Below are positions 17,249 to 26,309 of a stretch of DNA of 64,000 nt, piece by piece (the first letter of the stretch is position 1; each line of letters starts with the position of its first letter). The notes under the pieces are model-generated. The model was not told the DNA's origin. It made no database searches and saw only the letters and a program-made list of their open reading frames with translations. The position numbers and the translations under genes are program-made. The DNA lies in the NCBI RefSeq assembly GCF_001570365.1, contig NZ_BBYK01000043.1:102677-166676 (forward strand). The letters are read 5' to 3'. Source of the stretch: Microtetraspora fusca. Lineage in GTDB: Bacteria; Actinomycetota; Actinomycetes; Streptosporangiales; Streptosporangiaceae.

Positions 17249-19612
17249 ATGGACACGGGCCCGCTCATAAACGCTCCAAAGGCAAAATCCGGCGAATTCC
17301 CAGGAACCACCGGGCCGAATACGCATTCGGCCCGGCGGCCACGTCCCGCCCGCTTTTCGCGACGCATTCTGATGTCGCGGTGGCTGCCCGCGACTTTTCT
17401 CGGCTCATTCACCGTGGCCGCGCTATGTTTTTACGGCGTTTCCGTCCCGGACATCGCCGTATTCGTCACCTATATCGCCCTGGGCCTGACAATTCCCGGC
17501 GTACTGGTGATCCGGTCGTTGTACGGCGGCGCCCGATCCCTGGCGGAGGAGATCGCGCTGGGATTGGCACTCGGTTACACGCTCGAACTGCTGACGTACA
17601 TCCCCGCGCGCGCGGCCGGCCTGCCGTTGCTCGTCCTGGCCTGGCCCGTTGCCACGTACGCGCTTTTCCTCGCCGTCCCCCGGTTGCGCCGGCACTGGAG
17701 AGGGTCAGCCCGGCACAGCGCCCCCGTGTGGTGGTCGTGGTCGATCGCGCTGACGATCAGCTATCTGGTCGCCTGGAGCGCGGTGGCCTTCTTCAGAGCG
17801 AACGCCGTGACCTGGCCGGCGCTCGGCCTGGCCAATGTCGACGCGTCGTTTCACCTCTCGTTGATCGGTGAGCTGAAACATCACATGCCGCCCACGGTCC
17901 CGGCCGTCGCCGGAGAGCCGCTTCTCTATCACTGGTTCGTCCACGCGGAAATGGCCGCGACGAGTTGGGCGACCGGAATCGAGCCGGTCATCCTGCTGCT
18001 CCGCCTCGCCATGCTGCCCATGCTGGCGGCACTCATCGTGCTGGTGAGCGCGATCGCCCTCCGTGTCATGAATTCACGACCCGGGGCGCTCCTGGCCGTC
18101 CTTGCGGCGATATTCCTGGCCGCTCCCAGCCTCTATCTCGGCAGCAACGGGATATTCACGTGGGGCGGCATTCAGGACGCGGCGTGGATCAGCCCGAGCC
18201 AAACATTCGGGGCCGTCCTGTTCGCGCCGGTCGCCCTCCTGCTCATCGATCTCCTCGAAGGGGACGCACGACGCTACGGAAAATGGCTGCTGCTCGCCGT
18301 ATTCCTCGTCGGGGTGATGGGCGCGAAGGCGACGTACCTTCCGCTGCTGGCATCGGGGCTGGTGGCGGTCACGGCTGTGGAGGCGGCGAGGAGGCGCGGC
18401 TTGCCACGATCCCCGCTCATTGCGTTGGGAATGACCGCGGCATGCCTTCTCTACGCGCAGGTCGTGCTGTTCCAGGGTGCCCGGCAGGGAGTGAGTGTCT
18501 CCCCCTTCTCCATCACCACACACCTTTGGCGAGATTTCACGGGATTGGCCGACGACGCGCCTCCCGCAGCCATGACCGGCCTCACACTCGTGTATCTGAT
18601 GTGCTGGGTGGTCACCTGGTGCGGGGTCCTGGGCCTGCTCAGCCGACCCCGTCTTCTCATGCGTCCCGCCGTCGTCGTCATGACCGGCATGGGTGCCGCC
18701 GGCCTCGGCGCGGCCCTCCTGCTCGGAAACCTCCACCTCAATCAGCTCTATTTCCTTCGGGCGACGTACCCCTATATGGCCATAGCCTCGGTGTACGGAA
18801 TCGTCGTCGCCATTCGCAGGTCGCGCGTGTCTCTCGTCACGGCGGCTTCCGCGGCCGGGGCCGGCGCCGCCGCCGCCTATCTGATCCCCTTCCTCTGCGG
18901 CGTCGAGATACCGCTACGCCCGGGCCAGCCGGCCATGCTCGTGTATCTGCCCTACGTCGTACTCCTGGCGCTTCTCACGCCGACGGCGATCATCCTGATC
19001 GTGAAACGGGGCCGTACGGGTTGTGCCCTCACGTTGTCGATGGTCGCCGCGATAGGTTTGCCGGCGGAGGCGCACGCGCGCGTCATGTCGGTGCTGCACG
19101 CACCCGCTGTAGCCGGAGCGGCGGGAACGCCAGGGCCAGTGGTGGAGGCGGCCATTCCACAGGGCGCCCTGGCCGCTGGACGATGGCTGCGCGATCATTC
19201 GAATCCGGATGACCTTGTCGCCACGAACGATCATTCCCGTTGGGGAACGCCGGATTCCTGCGATCTCCGCCATTCCTGGGTGAGTGCCCTGACCGAGCGG
19301 CGCGTGCTGGTCGAAGGATGGGCGTACACCAGGACGAACTGGGACCGTCTGCGGCCGGGGGAAGGTCCGGAGTGCACGCGTTTCTGGGACACGGCACGAC
19401 TGCGATCGAATGACGAGGCGTTTCTCACACCCTCCCGCAAATCTATCCAGCGGCTGCGAGCAGACTATGGCGTGCGCTGGCTCTTCGCGGACGAGCGGAA
19501 CGCCGGTCGAGCGCACGACATCGCGAACTACGCGACCTTCCGGTTCCGTTCCGGCGATTTCGCGGTCTACGAGATCCCGGATGACCCGCGTGACTCCGCA
19601 CGACGCATATGA
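17249..19612 (+). CDS. Large polytopic GT-C-like membrane protein, paralog 4 of 4
   Basis: 787 residues, the only family member on the plus strand and the most diverged. It keeps all landmarks: DASFHLSLIGELKHH, LLYHWFVHAEMAATS, QDAAWISPSQTFGAVLF, MGAKATYLPLL, LTERRVLVEGWAY and YGVRWLFADER. The first acidic-x-x-aromatic-His motif and the EGW motif are therefore invariant across the four. It lies at the end of the plus-strand run behind the methyltransferase and is closed by a strong hairpin. As before, GT-C activity is inferred. Confidence 0.75.
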   Translation: MDTGPLINAPKAKSGEFPGTTGPNTHSARRPRPARFSRRILMSRWLPATFLGSFTVAALCFYGVSVPDIAVFVTYIALGLTIPGVLVIRSLYGGARSLAEEIALGLALGYTLELLTYIPARAAGLPLLVLAWPVATYALFLAVPRLRRHWRGSARHSAPVWWSWSIALTISYLVAWSAVAFFRANAVTWPALGLANVDASFHLSLIGELKHHMPPTVPAVAGEPLLYHWFVHAEMAATSWATGIEPVILLLRLAMLPMLAALIVLVSAIALRVMNSRPGALLAVLAAIFLAAPSLYLGSNGIFTWGGIQDAAWISPSQTFGAVLFAPVALLLIDLLEGDARRYGKWLLLAVFLVGVMGAKATYLPLLASGLVAVTAVEAARRRGLPRSPLIALGMTAACLLYAQVVLFQGARQGVSVSPFSITTHLWRDFTGLADDAPPAAMTGLTLVYLMCWVVTWCGVLGLLSRPRLLMRPAVVVMTGMGAAGLGAALLLGNLHLNQLYFLRATYPYMAIASVYGIVVAIRRSRVSLVTAASAAGAGAAAAYLIPFLCGVEIPLRPGQPAMLVYLPYVVLLALLTPTAIILIVKRGRTGCALTLSMVAAIGLPAEAHARVMSVLHAPAVAGAAGTPGPVVEAAIPQGALAAGRWLRDHSNPDDLVATNDHSRWGTPDSCDLRHSWVSALTERRVLVEGWAYTRTNWDRLRPGEGPECTRFWDTARLRSNDEAFLTPSRKSIQRLRADYGVRWLFADERNAGRAHDIANYATFRFRSGDFAVYEIPDDPRDSARRI

Positions 19613-19625
19613 GACGCGTACGACA

Positions 19626-19663
19626 CGAATGAGGGGCACCGCCGTCGCGGTGCCCCTCATTCG
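19626..19663. terminator. Perfect 17-bp hairpin between convergent genes
   Basis: A 17-base arm (19626-19642) and its exact reverse complement (19647-19663) enclose a four-base loop (CGTC). It lies 13 bases past the stop of paralog 4 and 15 before the convergent asnB stop, so it can terminate both. Confidence 0.85.
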
Positions 19664-19678
19664 TTCGCTGTCAGCCCC

Positions 19679-21595
19679 TCACGAGCCGGTCGCGTCTCCC
19701 GCACCCGCCGCGGCGAGCCGGTTCCCCTGAACGGCGCGCGCCCGGTGCCAGAGCTCGAACTGCACCAGGGACCAGAGGATGGCGCTGTGGTCCGCTCCCG
19801 CCATGTGCCGCTGCAGCAGATCGCGCACGGCCCGCGGCCGGAACAGCCCCCGACCGCGCGCGGTGCCGTCGGTGAGCACCTCCCAGGCGAGTTCCCGCAA
19901 CTCGCCGCGCAGCCAGGCCGCGAGCGGGACGCCGAACCCCTGCTTGGGGTAGCGCAGCAGCTCCGGCGGCAGCCACGGCTCGACCGCGCGCCTCAGCAGC
20001 ACCTTCGTCTGGCGGTTACGGACCTTCAGTGAGGCGGGCAAACCCGCGGCCCATTCCATCAGGTGGTGGTCCAGCAACGGGGACCTGCCCTCCAGCGAGT
20101 GGGCCATCGTGGTGGTGTCGACCTTGACCAGCAGATCTCCCGGGAGATACGTCAGGACGTCGACGTCGAGCGCGCGGCCGAGGTCCGTCCCGGCGCGCGA
20201 GCCCAGGAAGAGATCCTCTACCAGGGCGCCGCTGTCGACCTCGGACAGCAGGACGCGCAGTTCGTCGCTGTAGATCCGCCACTTCTGGTCCTCGGTGCAG
20301 CAGCACATCAGCCCCGCGTACCGGCGTGACGGCGGCTCGGCGGCGAACTTGACGAGACGGCCGAGGCGACGTTGGAACGTGCCGTAGTCGCTCCGCTCCA
20401 CGATCGCGGCGCCGAGCCTCGCGCCCACCGCGGCCAGGGAGCGCGGCAGCGTGGGGATCCGCCGCGCCATGTTCATGAGGGCGTAGCGCTGGTAACCGCC
20501 GAAGGACTCGTCCCCGCCGTCGCCGTTGAGCGCGACCGTGACGTGCCTGCGGCTCAGCTGGGCGACGTAGAAGCTCGGGATCGCCGAGGAGTCGGCGAAC
20601 GGCTCGTCGAACTGCGCGGCCAGGAGCGGCAGCACGTCGAGCTTGCCCTGCGTGACGACCATCTCGTGGTGATCGGTGCCGTACCGGTCCGCCACCATCC
20701 GCGCCTTGTGGCGCTCGTCGTACCTGTCCTCCTCGAACCCGATGCAGAACGTCTTGATCGGCTCGCGGCTCTGCATCGCCATGGCGGCGACGACCGCCGA
20801 CGAGTCGATGCCGCCGGACAGGAAGGCGCCGACCGGGCGCTCGCTCACCATGCGGATCCTGGTGGCCTCCAGCAGCAGCTCGCGCAGCCGCTCCTCCTCC
20901 TCGCGCTCGTCGGCCACCTCGCGGGTGGCCGGGTCGAGCGTCCAGTAGCGGTGCAGCGTGACGCGGCCCCGCTCCCAGACGAGCACGTGGCCCGGCGGGA
21001 GCTTGTGCGCTCCCTGGTAGATCGACCACGGCGCCGGAACGTACTGATAGGAGAGGTAATGGTGCAGGGCGACCGGATCGGTCTCACGGCACATGCCGGG
21101 ATCCTGCTCCAGCGACTTGAGCTCGGAACCGAACCAGATCGTGTCGCCGTCCGACCGCCAGTACAGCGGCTTCTTTCCGACGCGGTCCCGCGCGAGCACG
21201 AGCCGTCCCCGGGCCCGGTCCCAGATCGCGAAGGCGAACATCCCCCGCAGCCGATCGACCATGTCGGCGCCGTACTCCTCGTAGAGGTGCACGAGGCATT
21301 CGGAGTCGCCGGTCGAGCGCAGCGTGTGCCCGCGGTCGGCCAGATCCCGCCGCAGCTCGGCGAAGTTGTACAGCTCGCCGTTGAAGACGGCGACGACCTG
21401 CCCGTCCTCACTGTGGACGGGCTGGTCACCGGTCATCACGTCGATGATCGCCAGGCGGCGCATCCCCAGCGCCACCCGGTCGTCGTTGTAGAAGCCCGCG
21501 CCATCGGGGCCGCGGTGCGCGATCACATCGCACATCCGGCGGACCAACTCCGGATCGGGCGCCGTCGTCGATGCGATCCCCGCGATTCCGCACAT
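19679..21595 (-). CDS. asnB: Glutamine-hydrolysing asparagine synthase-type amidotransferase
   Basis: 638 residues beginning MCGIAGIAS, so the class II glutamine amidotransferase nucleophile Cys2 is exposed; that fixes the start at 21595. The N-domain has HRGPDGAGF and NGELYNFAELR, and the ATP-pyrophosphatase domain has AFLSGGIDSSAVVAAM near residue 260. In polysaccharide loci such enzymes often amidate uronic acids rather than make free asparagine. The placement here, overlapping (TGATG) the stop of a GT4 gene, favours a glycan role. Which of the two applies cannot be read from sequence. Confidence 0.9.
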   Translation of the reverse strand: MCGIAGIASTTAPDPELVRRMCDVIAHRGPDGAGFYNDDRVALGMRRLAIIDVMTGDQPVHSEDGQVVAVFNGELYNFAELRRDLADRGHTLRSTGDSECLVHLYEEYGADMVDRLRGMFAFAIWDRARGRLVLARDRVGKKPLYWRSDGDTIWFGSELKSLEQDPGMCRETDPVALHHYLSYQYVPAPWSIYQGAHKLPPGHVLVWERGRVTLHRYWTLDPATREVADEREEEERLRELLLEATRIRMVSERPVGAFLSGGIDSSAVVAAMAMQSREPIKTFCIGFEEDRYDERHKARMVADRYGTDHHEMVVTQGKLDVLPLLAAQFDEPFADSSAIPSFYVAQLSRRHVTVALNGDGGDESFGGYQRYALMNMARRIPTLPRSLAAVGARLGAAIVERSDYGTFQRRLGRLVKFAAEPPSRRYAGLMCCCTEDQKWRIYSDELRVLLSEVDSGALVEDLFLGSRAGTDLGRALDVDVLTYLPGDLLVKVDTTTMAHSLEGRSPLLDHHLMEWAAGLPASLKVRNRQTKVLLRRAVEPWLPPELLRYPKQGFGVPLAAWLRGELRELAWEVLTDGTARGRGLFRPRAVRDLLQRHMAGADHSAILWSLVQFELWHRARAVQGNRLAAAGAGDATGS

Positions 21596-22707
21596 CAGGC
21601 TTTCACGCTCCTGGCCAGGTCCTGGTAAAGCTCTTCGAACCACTCCGCGGTGCCGGCCATGTCGACGCTGTCCACGCTGGCCAGGGCTCCGGCCCGCAAA
21701 TCACGGTGCGTCCGCGGCTCCATCGCCTGGAGCACGGCTCTCGCGAGCGCTTCAGGCGAGCCCGGCTCGGTCAGGAGCCCGTTCCGGCCCGAGATGATCA
21801 GATCGGGCAGTCCCCCGACCTCCGTGGAGACCACGGGCACCCCCGCCGCGAGCGCCTCCATCACCACGACGGGCAGGCCCTCATAGTGGGAGCTGAGAAC
21901 CAGCAGGTCGGCCGCGGCTACCAGCCTTCTGGCGTCGGGAACCGGGCCGAGCACGCGCACGTGACCGCCGAGGCCCCGCTCCCCCACTTCGCGAGTGATG
22001 TCGTCCAGCAGCGGTCCGTCGCCGGCGAGCAGGAAGACGGCGTCCGGACGGGTCCGCACCACCTCGCCGGCCGCCTGGAGCAGCATGCTGTGGTTCTTCT
22101 GCGGCCGGAAGTTGGCCACGCAGGCGCACAGGAAGGCGTTCTCGTCCACGCCGAACTCGCGCCGCACGGCGCTCGCCCGGGCGGCCCATCGCGACTGCTC
22201 CCCCACGTCGACGCCGTGCATGCGGGTCAGCACGTGACGGGCCCCGATGACGGCGCGCGACCGCGCCACCTGCGGTGACACGGCCACGGTGCGGTCGTCC
22301 AGCCCTCGGGTGAGCCGGTCGAGGTACATCGTTTTGGGCCACCACTCGCTGTGGACGGTCGAGACGAGCGCGGGCCGGCCCTTGGCGAACCTGAGGAACG
22401 GACGGAGCACGATGGCGGGCGCCGGAGAATGCACGTTCAGCACATGCGGCGCGATCCGGCGGACCGTGGTGACAAGCCTGGCGTAGACCAGCGAACGCGG
22501 CCACGCGCTCAGGTCGATGACTGTTATCCCGGCTGAGCGCAACCGCTCGATGAGCTCATCGGTCGACGCCCGCAGGCAGATCACCGTATAGCTCACACCG
22601 CAGTTCAACCCTCGTTTCCGGGCCACAAGGAGCCGCTCGACCAGCAGCACCTCCGCGCCTCCCACGTTCAGGGTCTTCACGACTTCGCACACGCGCAGAT
22701 CGCTCAC
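21595..22707 (-). CDS. Family 4 glycosyltransferase
   Basis: About 370 residues starting at the GTG that gives VSDLRVCEVVKTLNVGGAE, the usual GT4 N-terminus with its glycine-rich turn. The C-domain has NFRPQKNHSMLLQAAGEV, LLAGDGPLLDDI and, at the donor site, SSHYEGLPVVVMEALAAGVPV with the EGLP acidic residue. Upstream in-frame codons are out of family register, so they were left off. It forms a two-gene operon with asnB, suggesting that the transferred sugar or its acceptor is the amidated one. Confidence 0.9.
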   Translation of the reverse strand: MSDLRVCEVVKTLNVGGAEVLLVERLLVARKRGLNCGVSYTVICLRASTDELIERLRSAGITVIDLSAWPRSLVYARLVTTVRRIAPHVLNVHSPAPAIVLRPFLRFAKGRPALVSTVHSEWWPKTMYLDRLTRGLDDRTVAVSPQVARSRAVIGARHVLTRMHGVDVGEQSRWAARASAVRREFGVDENAFLCACVANFRPQKNHSMLLQAAGEVVRTRPDAVFLLAGDGPLLDDITREVGERGLGGHVRVLGPVPDARRLVAAADLLVLSSHYEGLPVVVMEALAAGVPVVSTEVGGLPDLIISGRNGLLTEPGSPEALARAVLQAMEPRTHRDLRAGALASVDSVDMAGTAEWFEELYQDLARSVKA

Positions 22708-23147
22708 CGCGCGCCCGCCCGGCGCGTCACATCGTCGTGACCACAGCGGGAATTTGAATGACAGCCCATATGACTTCACCTACCGATCCTTTGTCCGCGC
22801 CATCCGGAATCGCGGTTCGCGGTGCGGGAGACCTATCGCGGCGACGTGCCGTGCGCGCCGGGGGACGTGGAAAGCAAAATCGTCGGGAGAGCCGGGGACA
22901 AGCGAAACACGCCCCCTTGACCTCTCCTTTCCGCCGAACTCGGGCGGCCCATCCATACGCCGGCCGTCGCGGTTCGTACGCGTACGACGTGCACGGTTGC
23001 CCAGGTCGGCCCGCCGGTCAGGGACGCTCATCATGTTCGGGTAGCGAATTCGGAAACTCTTCGCCGCCACAGTGAGCGCACCGTTGGGAAGCCTCGCGGC
23101 CAAGTTAGCTTCTCCGGCGTGAAGCAGGCTTGTCAGCAAGGAGTCCG
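22708..23147. other. Divergent intergenic region between two polysaccharide operons
   Basis: These 440 bases separate the asnB-GT4 unit (minus) from the GT4-epimerase-PNPT-kinase operon (plus) and must carry promoters for both. No reading frame looks coding and no palindrome stands out. AAGGAG at 23139-23144 is the ribosome site of the plus-strand GT4. Confidence 0.55.
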
Positions 23148-24329
23148 ATGAAGACGGGCAGCCGGATTCGTGTCATGGAAATCATCGCCCGGATGAATGT
23201 CGGCGGCCCTGCCACGCAGGTGCTGGGGCTGTCGGAGGGGTTGAACCCGGAGGAATTCGACCACCGTCTTTACACCGGCTACGTCGACGGCGACGAGGGC
23301 GACCATCTGCGCCTGCGCGACACGTCCGTACGGGTGCACCGGGTGCGCGGGCTGGGCCGGTCGATCAATCCCGGCGACGACATCCGCGCTCTCTTCCGGT
23401 TGGTCAGCGCCATGCGACGGTTCCGTCCGCACATCGTCCACACGCGTACGGCCAAGGCCGGCGCCCTGGGCCGTACGGCGGCGCGGCTGTCGGGCGTGGG
23501 GGCGGCGCGGGTGCACGTCTTCCACGGCCACCTGCTGCATGGGTACTTCTCCCCCCTCAAGCTGGGCCTCTACGTGCGGACGGAGAAGGCGCTCGCCGCG
23601 ATGACGGACCGGCTGGTGACCGTCGGCACCCAGGTGCGCGACGAACTGCTCGCCGCCGGGATCGGCCGCCCGGAGCAGTACCTCGTCATCCCGCCCGGCG
23701 TACGGCTGGGCCCGGTGCCGAGCCGGGAGAAGGCCCGCGCGGAGCTGGGGCTCCCCCACGACGCGCCGGTCGTCGCCTACGTGGGCCGGCTCACCCGGAT
23801 CAAGCGGCCCGACCGGTTCCTCGACGTGGCGGGCGCGGTGCTGGCCCACGTTCCCGGCTGCCGGTTCGTCATGTGCGGCGACGGCGACCTGCGCGAGGAG
23901 GTGGAGCACGGGATCGCCCACGACCGGGACTCCTTCCACATGGTGGGCTGGCGGAAGGACGTCGAGACCGTCTACGCGGCGGCCGACGTCGTGCTGCTGA
24001 CCTCCGACAACGAGGGCACGCCGCTCACGCTCGTGGAGGCGGGCATGGCCGGGACCCCGGTCGTCGCCACCCGCGTCGGCAGCGTCGCGGAGGTGGTGCG
24101 CGACGGGCACACCGGGCTGCTGGCCGCGCCCGACACCGCCGAGCTGGCCGGACACGTCGTGCGGCTGCTGTCCGATCCCGACACCGCCGCCGAGATGGGC
24201 GCGACGGCCCGCGACTGGACGACGGGCGCCTTCGGCGTCGAACGCCTCGTCGCCGACACGGAGGCCCTGTACCGATCACTTCGCGGCGCCTCCCGGCACC
24301 GCCTTACACCGGAGGGAACCAACACATGA
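23148..24329 (+). CDS. Family 4 glycosyltransferase
   Basis: 393 residues. RVMEIIARMNVGGPATQVLGL at the N-terminus and VAYVGRLTRIKRPDRFL, MCGDGDLREEVEHG and SDNEGTPLTLVEAGMAGTPV in the C-domain are standard GT-B features, the NEGTP stretch carrying the conserved acidic residue. The VHTRTAKAGALGR segment is typical of the WcaL/CapM-type group. The ATG at 23148 has AAGGAG four bases upstream and is preferred over an earlier in-frame ATG. Its stop overlaps the next start (ATGA), heading a five-gene operon. Confidence 0.9.
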   Translation: MKTGSRIRVMEIIARMNVGGPATQVLGLSEGLNPEEFDHRLYTGYVDGDEGDHLRLRDTSVRVHRVRGLGRSINPGDDIRALFRLVSAMRRFRPHIVHTRTAKAGALGRTAARLSGVGAARVHVFHGHLLHGYFSPLKLGLYVRTEKALAAMTDRLVTVGTQVRDELLAAGIGRPEQYLVIPPGVRLGPVPSREKARAELGLPHDAPVVAYVGRLTRIKRPDRFLDVAGAVLAHVPGCRFVMCGDGDLREEVEHGIAHDRDSFHMVGWRKDVETVYAAADVVLLTSDNEGTPLTLVEAGMAGTPVVATRVGSVAEVVRDGHTGLLAAPDTAELAGHVVRLLSDPDTAAEMGATARDWTTGAFGVERLVADTEALYRSLRGASRHRLTPEGTNT

Positions 24330-25267
24330 GGATCCTTGTGACGGGCGGCGCCGGGTTCATCGGCGCGAACCTGTGCCGTGCGCTCATCAACCGGCCCGAG
24401 GTCGAGAGCGTCACGGTGCTCGACGATCTCAGCACCGGAGACCGGCGGAACGTCGAGGACATCGGGGTGGAGCTGGTGACCGGCAGCATCCTGGACCGGG
24501 GACTGCTGGCGGAGCTCGTCCCGTCCGTGACCACGGTCGTGCACCTCGCCGCGCTGCCTTCCGTGCCGAGGTCGCTGCTGGATCCGCTGGCCTCGCACAC
24601 GGTCAACGCGACGGGCACGCTCCACGTCCTGGAGGCGTGCCGGGCCACCCGGCCGCACGTGATCCTCGCGTCCTCGTCGTCCGTCTACGGGAACAGCTCG
24701 GAGCCGTACAAGCACGAGAACCTGGCCACCCGGCCGCTCAGCCCGTACGGCGCCAGCAAGCTCGCCACGGAGGCCTACGCCCTGGCGTTCGCGGAGAGCT
24801 TCGGCCTGCGGGTGCTGCCCTTCCGCTTCTTCAACGTGTACGGCCCCATGCAGCCGGCCGGGCACGCGTACGCGGCGGTCATCCCCGCGTTCGTGTCCGC
24901 CGCGCTCGCCGGCGAACCGCTGCCCGTCCACGGCGACGGCACGCAGGCGCGCGACTTCACCTACGTCGGCACGGTGGCGCAGGTGCTGACCGACGCGGTC
25001 GTCCGCCGGGTGGGCAGCGACACCCCGGTCAACCTCGCGTACGGGAGCCGGATCTCGCTGCTGTCCCTGAAGGACGCCATCGCCGCGGTGCTCGGCCACC
25101 CGGTCGAGGCGACGTTCCTGCCGCCGCGCGTCGGCGACATCCGCGAGTCGCAGGCGTCGCCCCGGCTGTTGCTCGACCTGTTCCCCGACGTGCGGCCGGT
25201 GCCGCTGGAGGAGGGGCTGCGCCTGACCGTGGAGTGGTTCGAGAAGACCGCCGGCGGGCGCGCCTGA
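24326..25267 (+). CDS. NAD-dependent sugar epimerase (GalE/WbpP-like extended SDR)
   Basis: 313 residues. The NAD loop is MRILVTGGAGFIGANL, and the catalytic pair is in SPYGASKLATEAYA with SSSSVYG supplying the Ser. FRFFNVYGP and VHGDGTQARDFTYV are substrate-pocket strings of UDP-hexose 4-epimerases and related enzymes. It likely interconverts UDP-Glc/Gal or UDP-GlcNAc/GalNAc for this locus. The start overlaps the GT4 stop by four bases. Which UDP sugar it prefers is not readable. Confidence 0.85.
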   Translation: MRILVTGGAGFIGANLCRALINRPEVESVTVLDDLSTGDRRNVEDIGVELVTGSILDRGLLAELVPSVTTVVHLAALPSVPRSLLDPLASHTVNATGTLHVLEACRATRPHVILASSSSVYGNSSEPYKHENLATRPLSPYGASKLATEAYALAFAESFGLRVLPFRFFNVYGPMQPAGHAYAAVIPAFVSAALAGEPLPVHGDGTQARDFTYVGTVAQVLTDAVVRRVGSDTPVNLAYGSRISLLSLKDAIAAVLGHPVEATFLPPRVGDIRESQASPRLLLDLFPDVRPVPLEEGLRLTVEWFEKTAGGRA

Positions 25268-25325
25268 TTCCCGCGCGCCGCCGATCTGTTCACCCTCTCA
25301 TCGCAATATGTCCCAGGAGAATTCA

Positions 25326-26309
25326 GTGGCCAAATCACCAAGTAGCACGTACCTGATTACTGGAGGGAGCGGTTTCGTCGGCTCTCATCTGAGCGACGCG
25401 CTTCTCGCCCGCGGTGACTCGGTCGTGGTTCTCGACAACCTGTCGACAGGCCGGCTCGAAAACCTCACCCCGCACCCGAACCTGCGTTTCGTCCAGGGAT
25501 CGGTGCTGGACGAACTGGTGGTCGACGAGCTCGTCCATCAGTGCGACGTGGTCGTCCATCTCGCGGCCGCCGTCGGGGTCAAGTTGATCGTCGAGCAGCC
25601 GCTGCGCTCGCTCACGACGAACATCCGCGGCTCCGAGATCGTGATCGAGGCGGCCCACCGCTATCGCCGCAAGATCCTCGTGACCAGCACGAGCGAGATC
25701 TACGGCAAGAACTCCGGCGGAGCGCTCGCCGAGTCCGCCGACCGGATCCTCGGCAGCCCGACGGTGGCCCGCTGGGCGTACAGCACCGCCAAGGCTGTGG
25801 ACGAGATCCTGGCCAACGCCTACCACAAGGAGCGCGGCCTGCCGGCGATCATCGTCCGCCTGTTCAACACGGTGGGGCCGCGACAGAGCCCCGCGTACGG
25901 CATGGTCATCCCGCGCCTCGTCAGGCAGGCCGTCAGCGGCGCTCCCCTCACCGTGCACGGCGACGGCACGCAGACCCGGTGCTTCGCGCACGTCGAGGAC
26001 GTCGTCCGCGCGCTCCTGCTGCTCCTGGACAACGACGACGCGGTGGGGCAGACCTTCAACATCGGCGTCGGCGACGAGGTCAGCATCCTGGAACTGGCCA
26101 AGCTGATCAGCGAGATGGCGGGCAGCACGTCCCGGGTGGACCTCATCCCCTATGCCGAGGCGTACGAGCGGGGGTTCGAGGACATGACGCGGCGGGTGCC
26201 GGACACGACGAAGCTCCGGACGCTCACCGGCTGGGCTCCCACGCGGACGCTCGACGACATCCTGCGGGAGACGATCGACGAGGCCCGCGCCGAGGCATCC
26301 CAGCGGTGA
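25326..26309 (+). CDS. NAD-dependent epimerase/dehydratase (extended SDR)
   Basis: 327 residues. TYLITGGSGFVGSHLSDAL is the nucleotide loop, STSEIYG and WAYSTAKAVDEILA hold the Ser and Tyr-x3-Lys pair, and VRLFNTVGPRQSPAYGMVI with VHGDGTQTRCFAHV follow. EIYGKNS and the VGPRQ string resemble the UDP-glucuronate decarboxylase/epimerase group more than GalE. I choose the GTG at 25326 because AGGAGA sits five bases before it; the ATG six codons earlier has none. The stop overlaps the next gene (GTGA). Confidence 0.82.
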   Translation: MAKSPSSTYLITGGSGFVGSHLSDALLARGDSVVVLDNLSTGRLENLTPHPNLRFVQGSVLDELVVDELVHQCDVVVHLAAAVGVKLIVEQPLRSLTTNIRGSEIVIEAAHRYRRKILVTSTSEIYGKNSGGALAESADRILGSPTVARWAYSTAKAVDEILANAYHKERGLPAIIVRLFNTVGPRQSPAYGMVIPRLVRQAVSGAPLTVHGDGTQTRCFAHVEDVVRALLLLLDNDDAVGQTFNIGVGDEVSILELAKLISEMAGSTSRVDLIPYAEAYERGFEDMTRRVPDTTKLRTLTGWAPTRTLDDILRETIDEARAEASQR

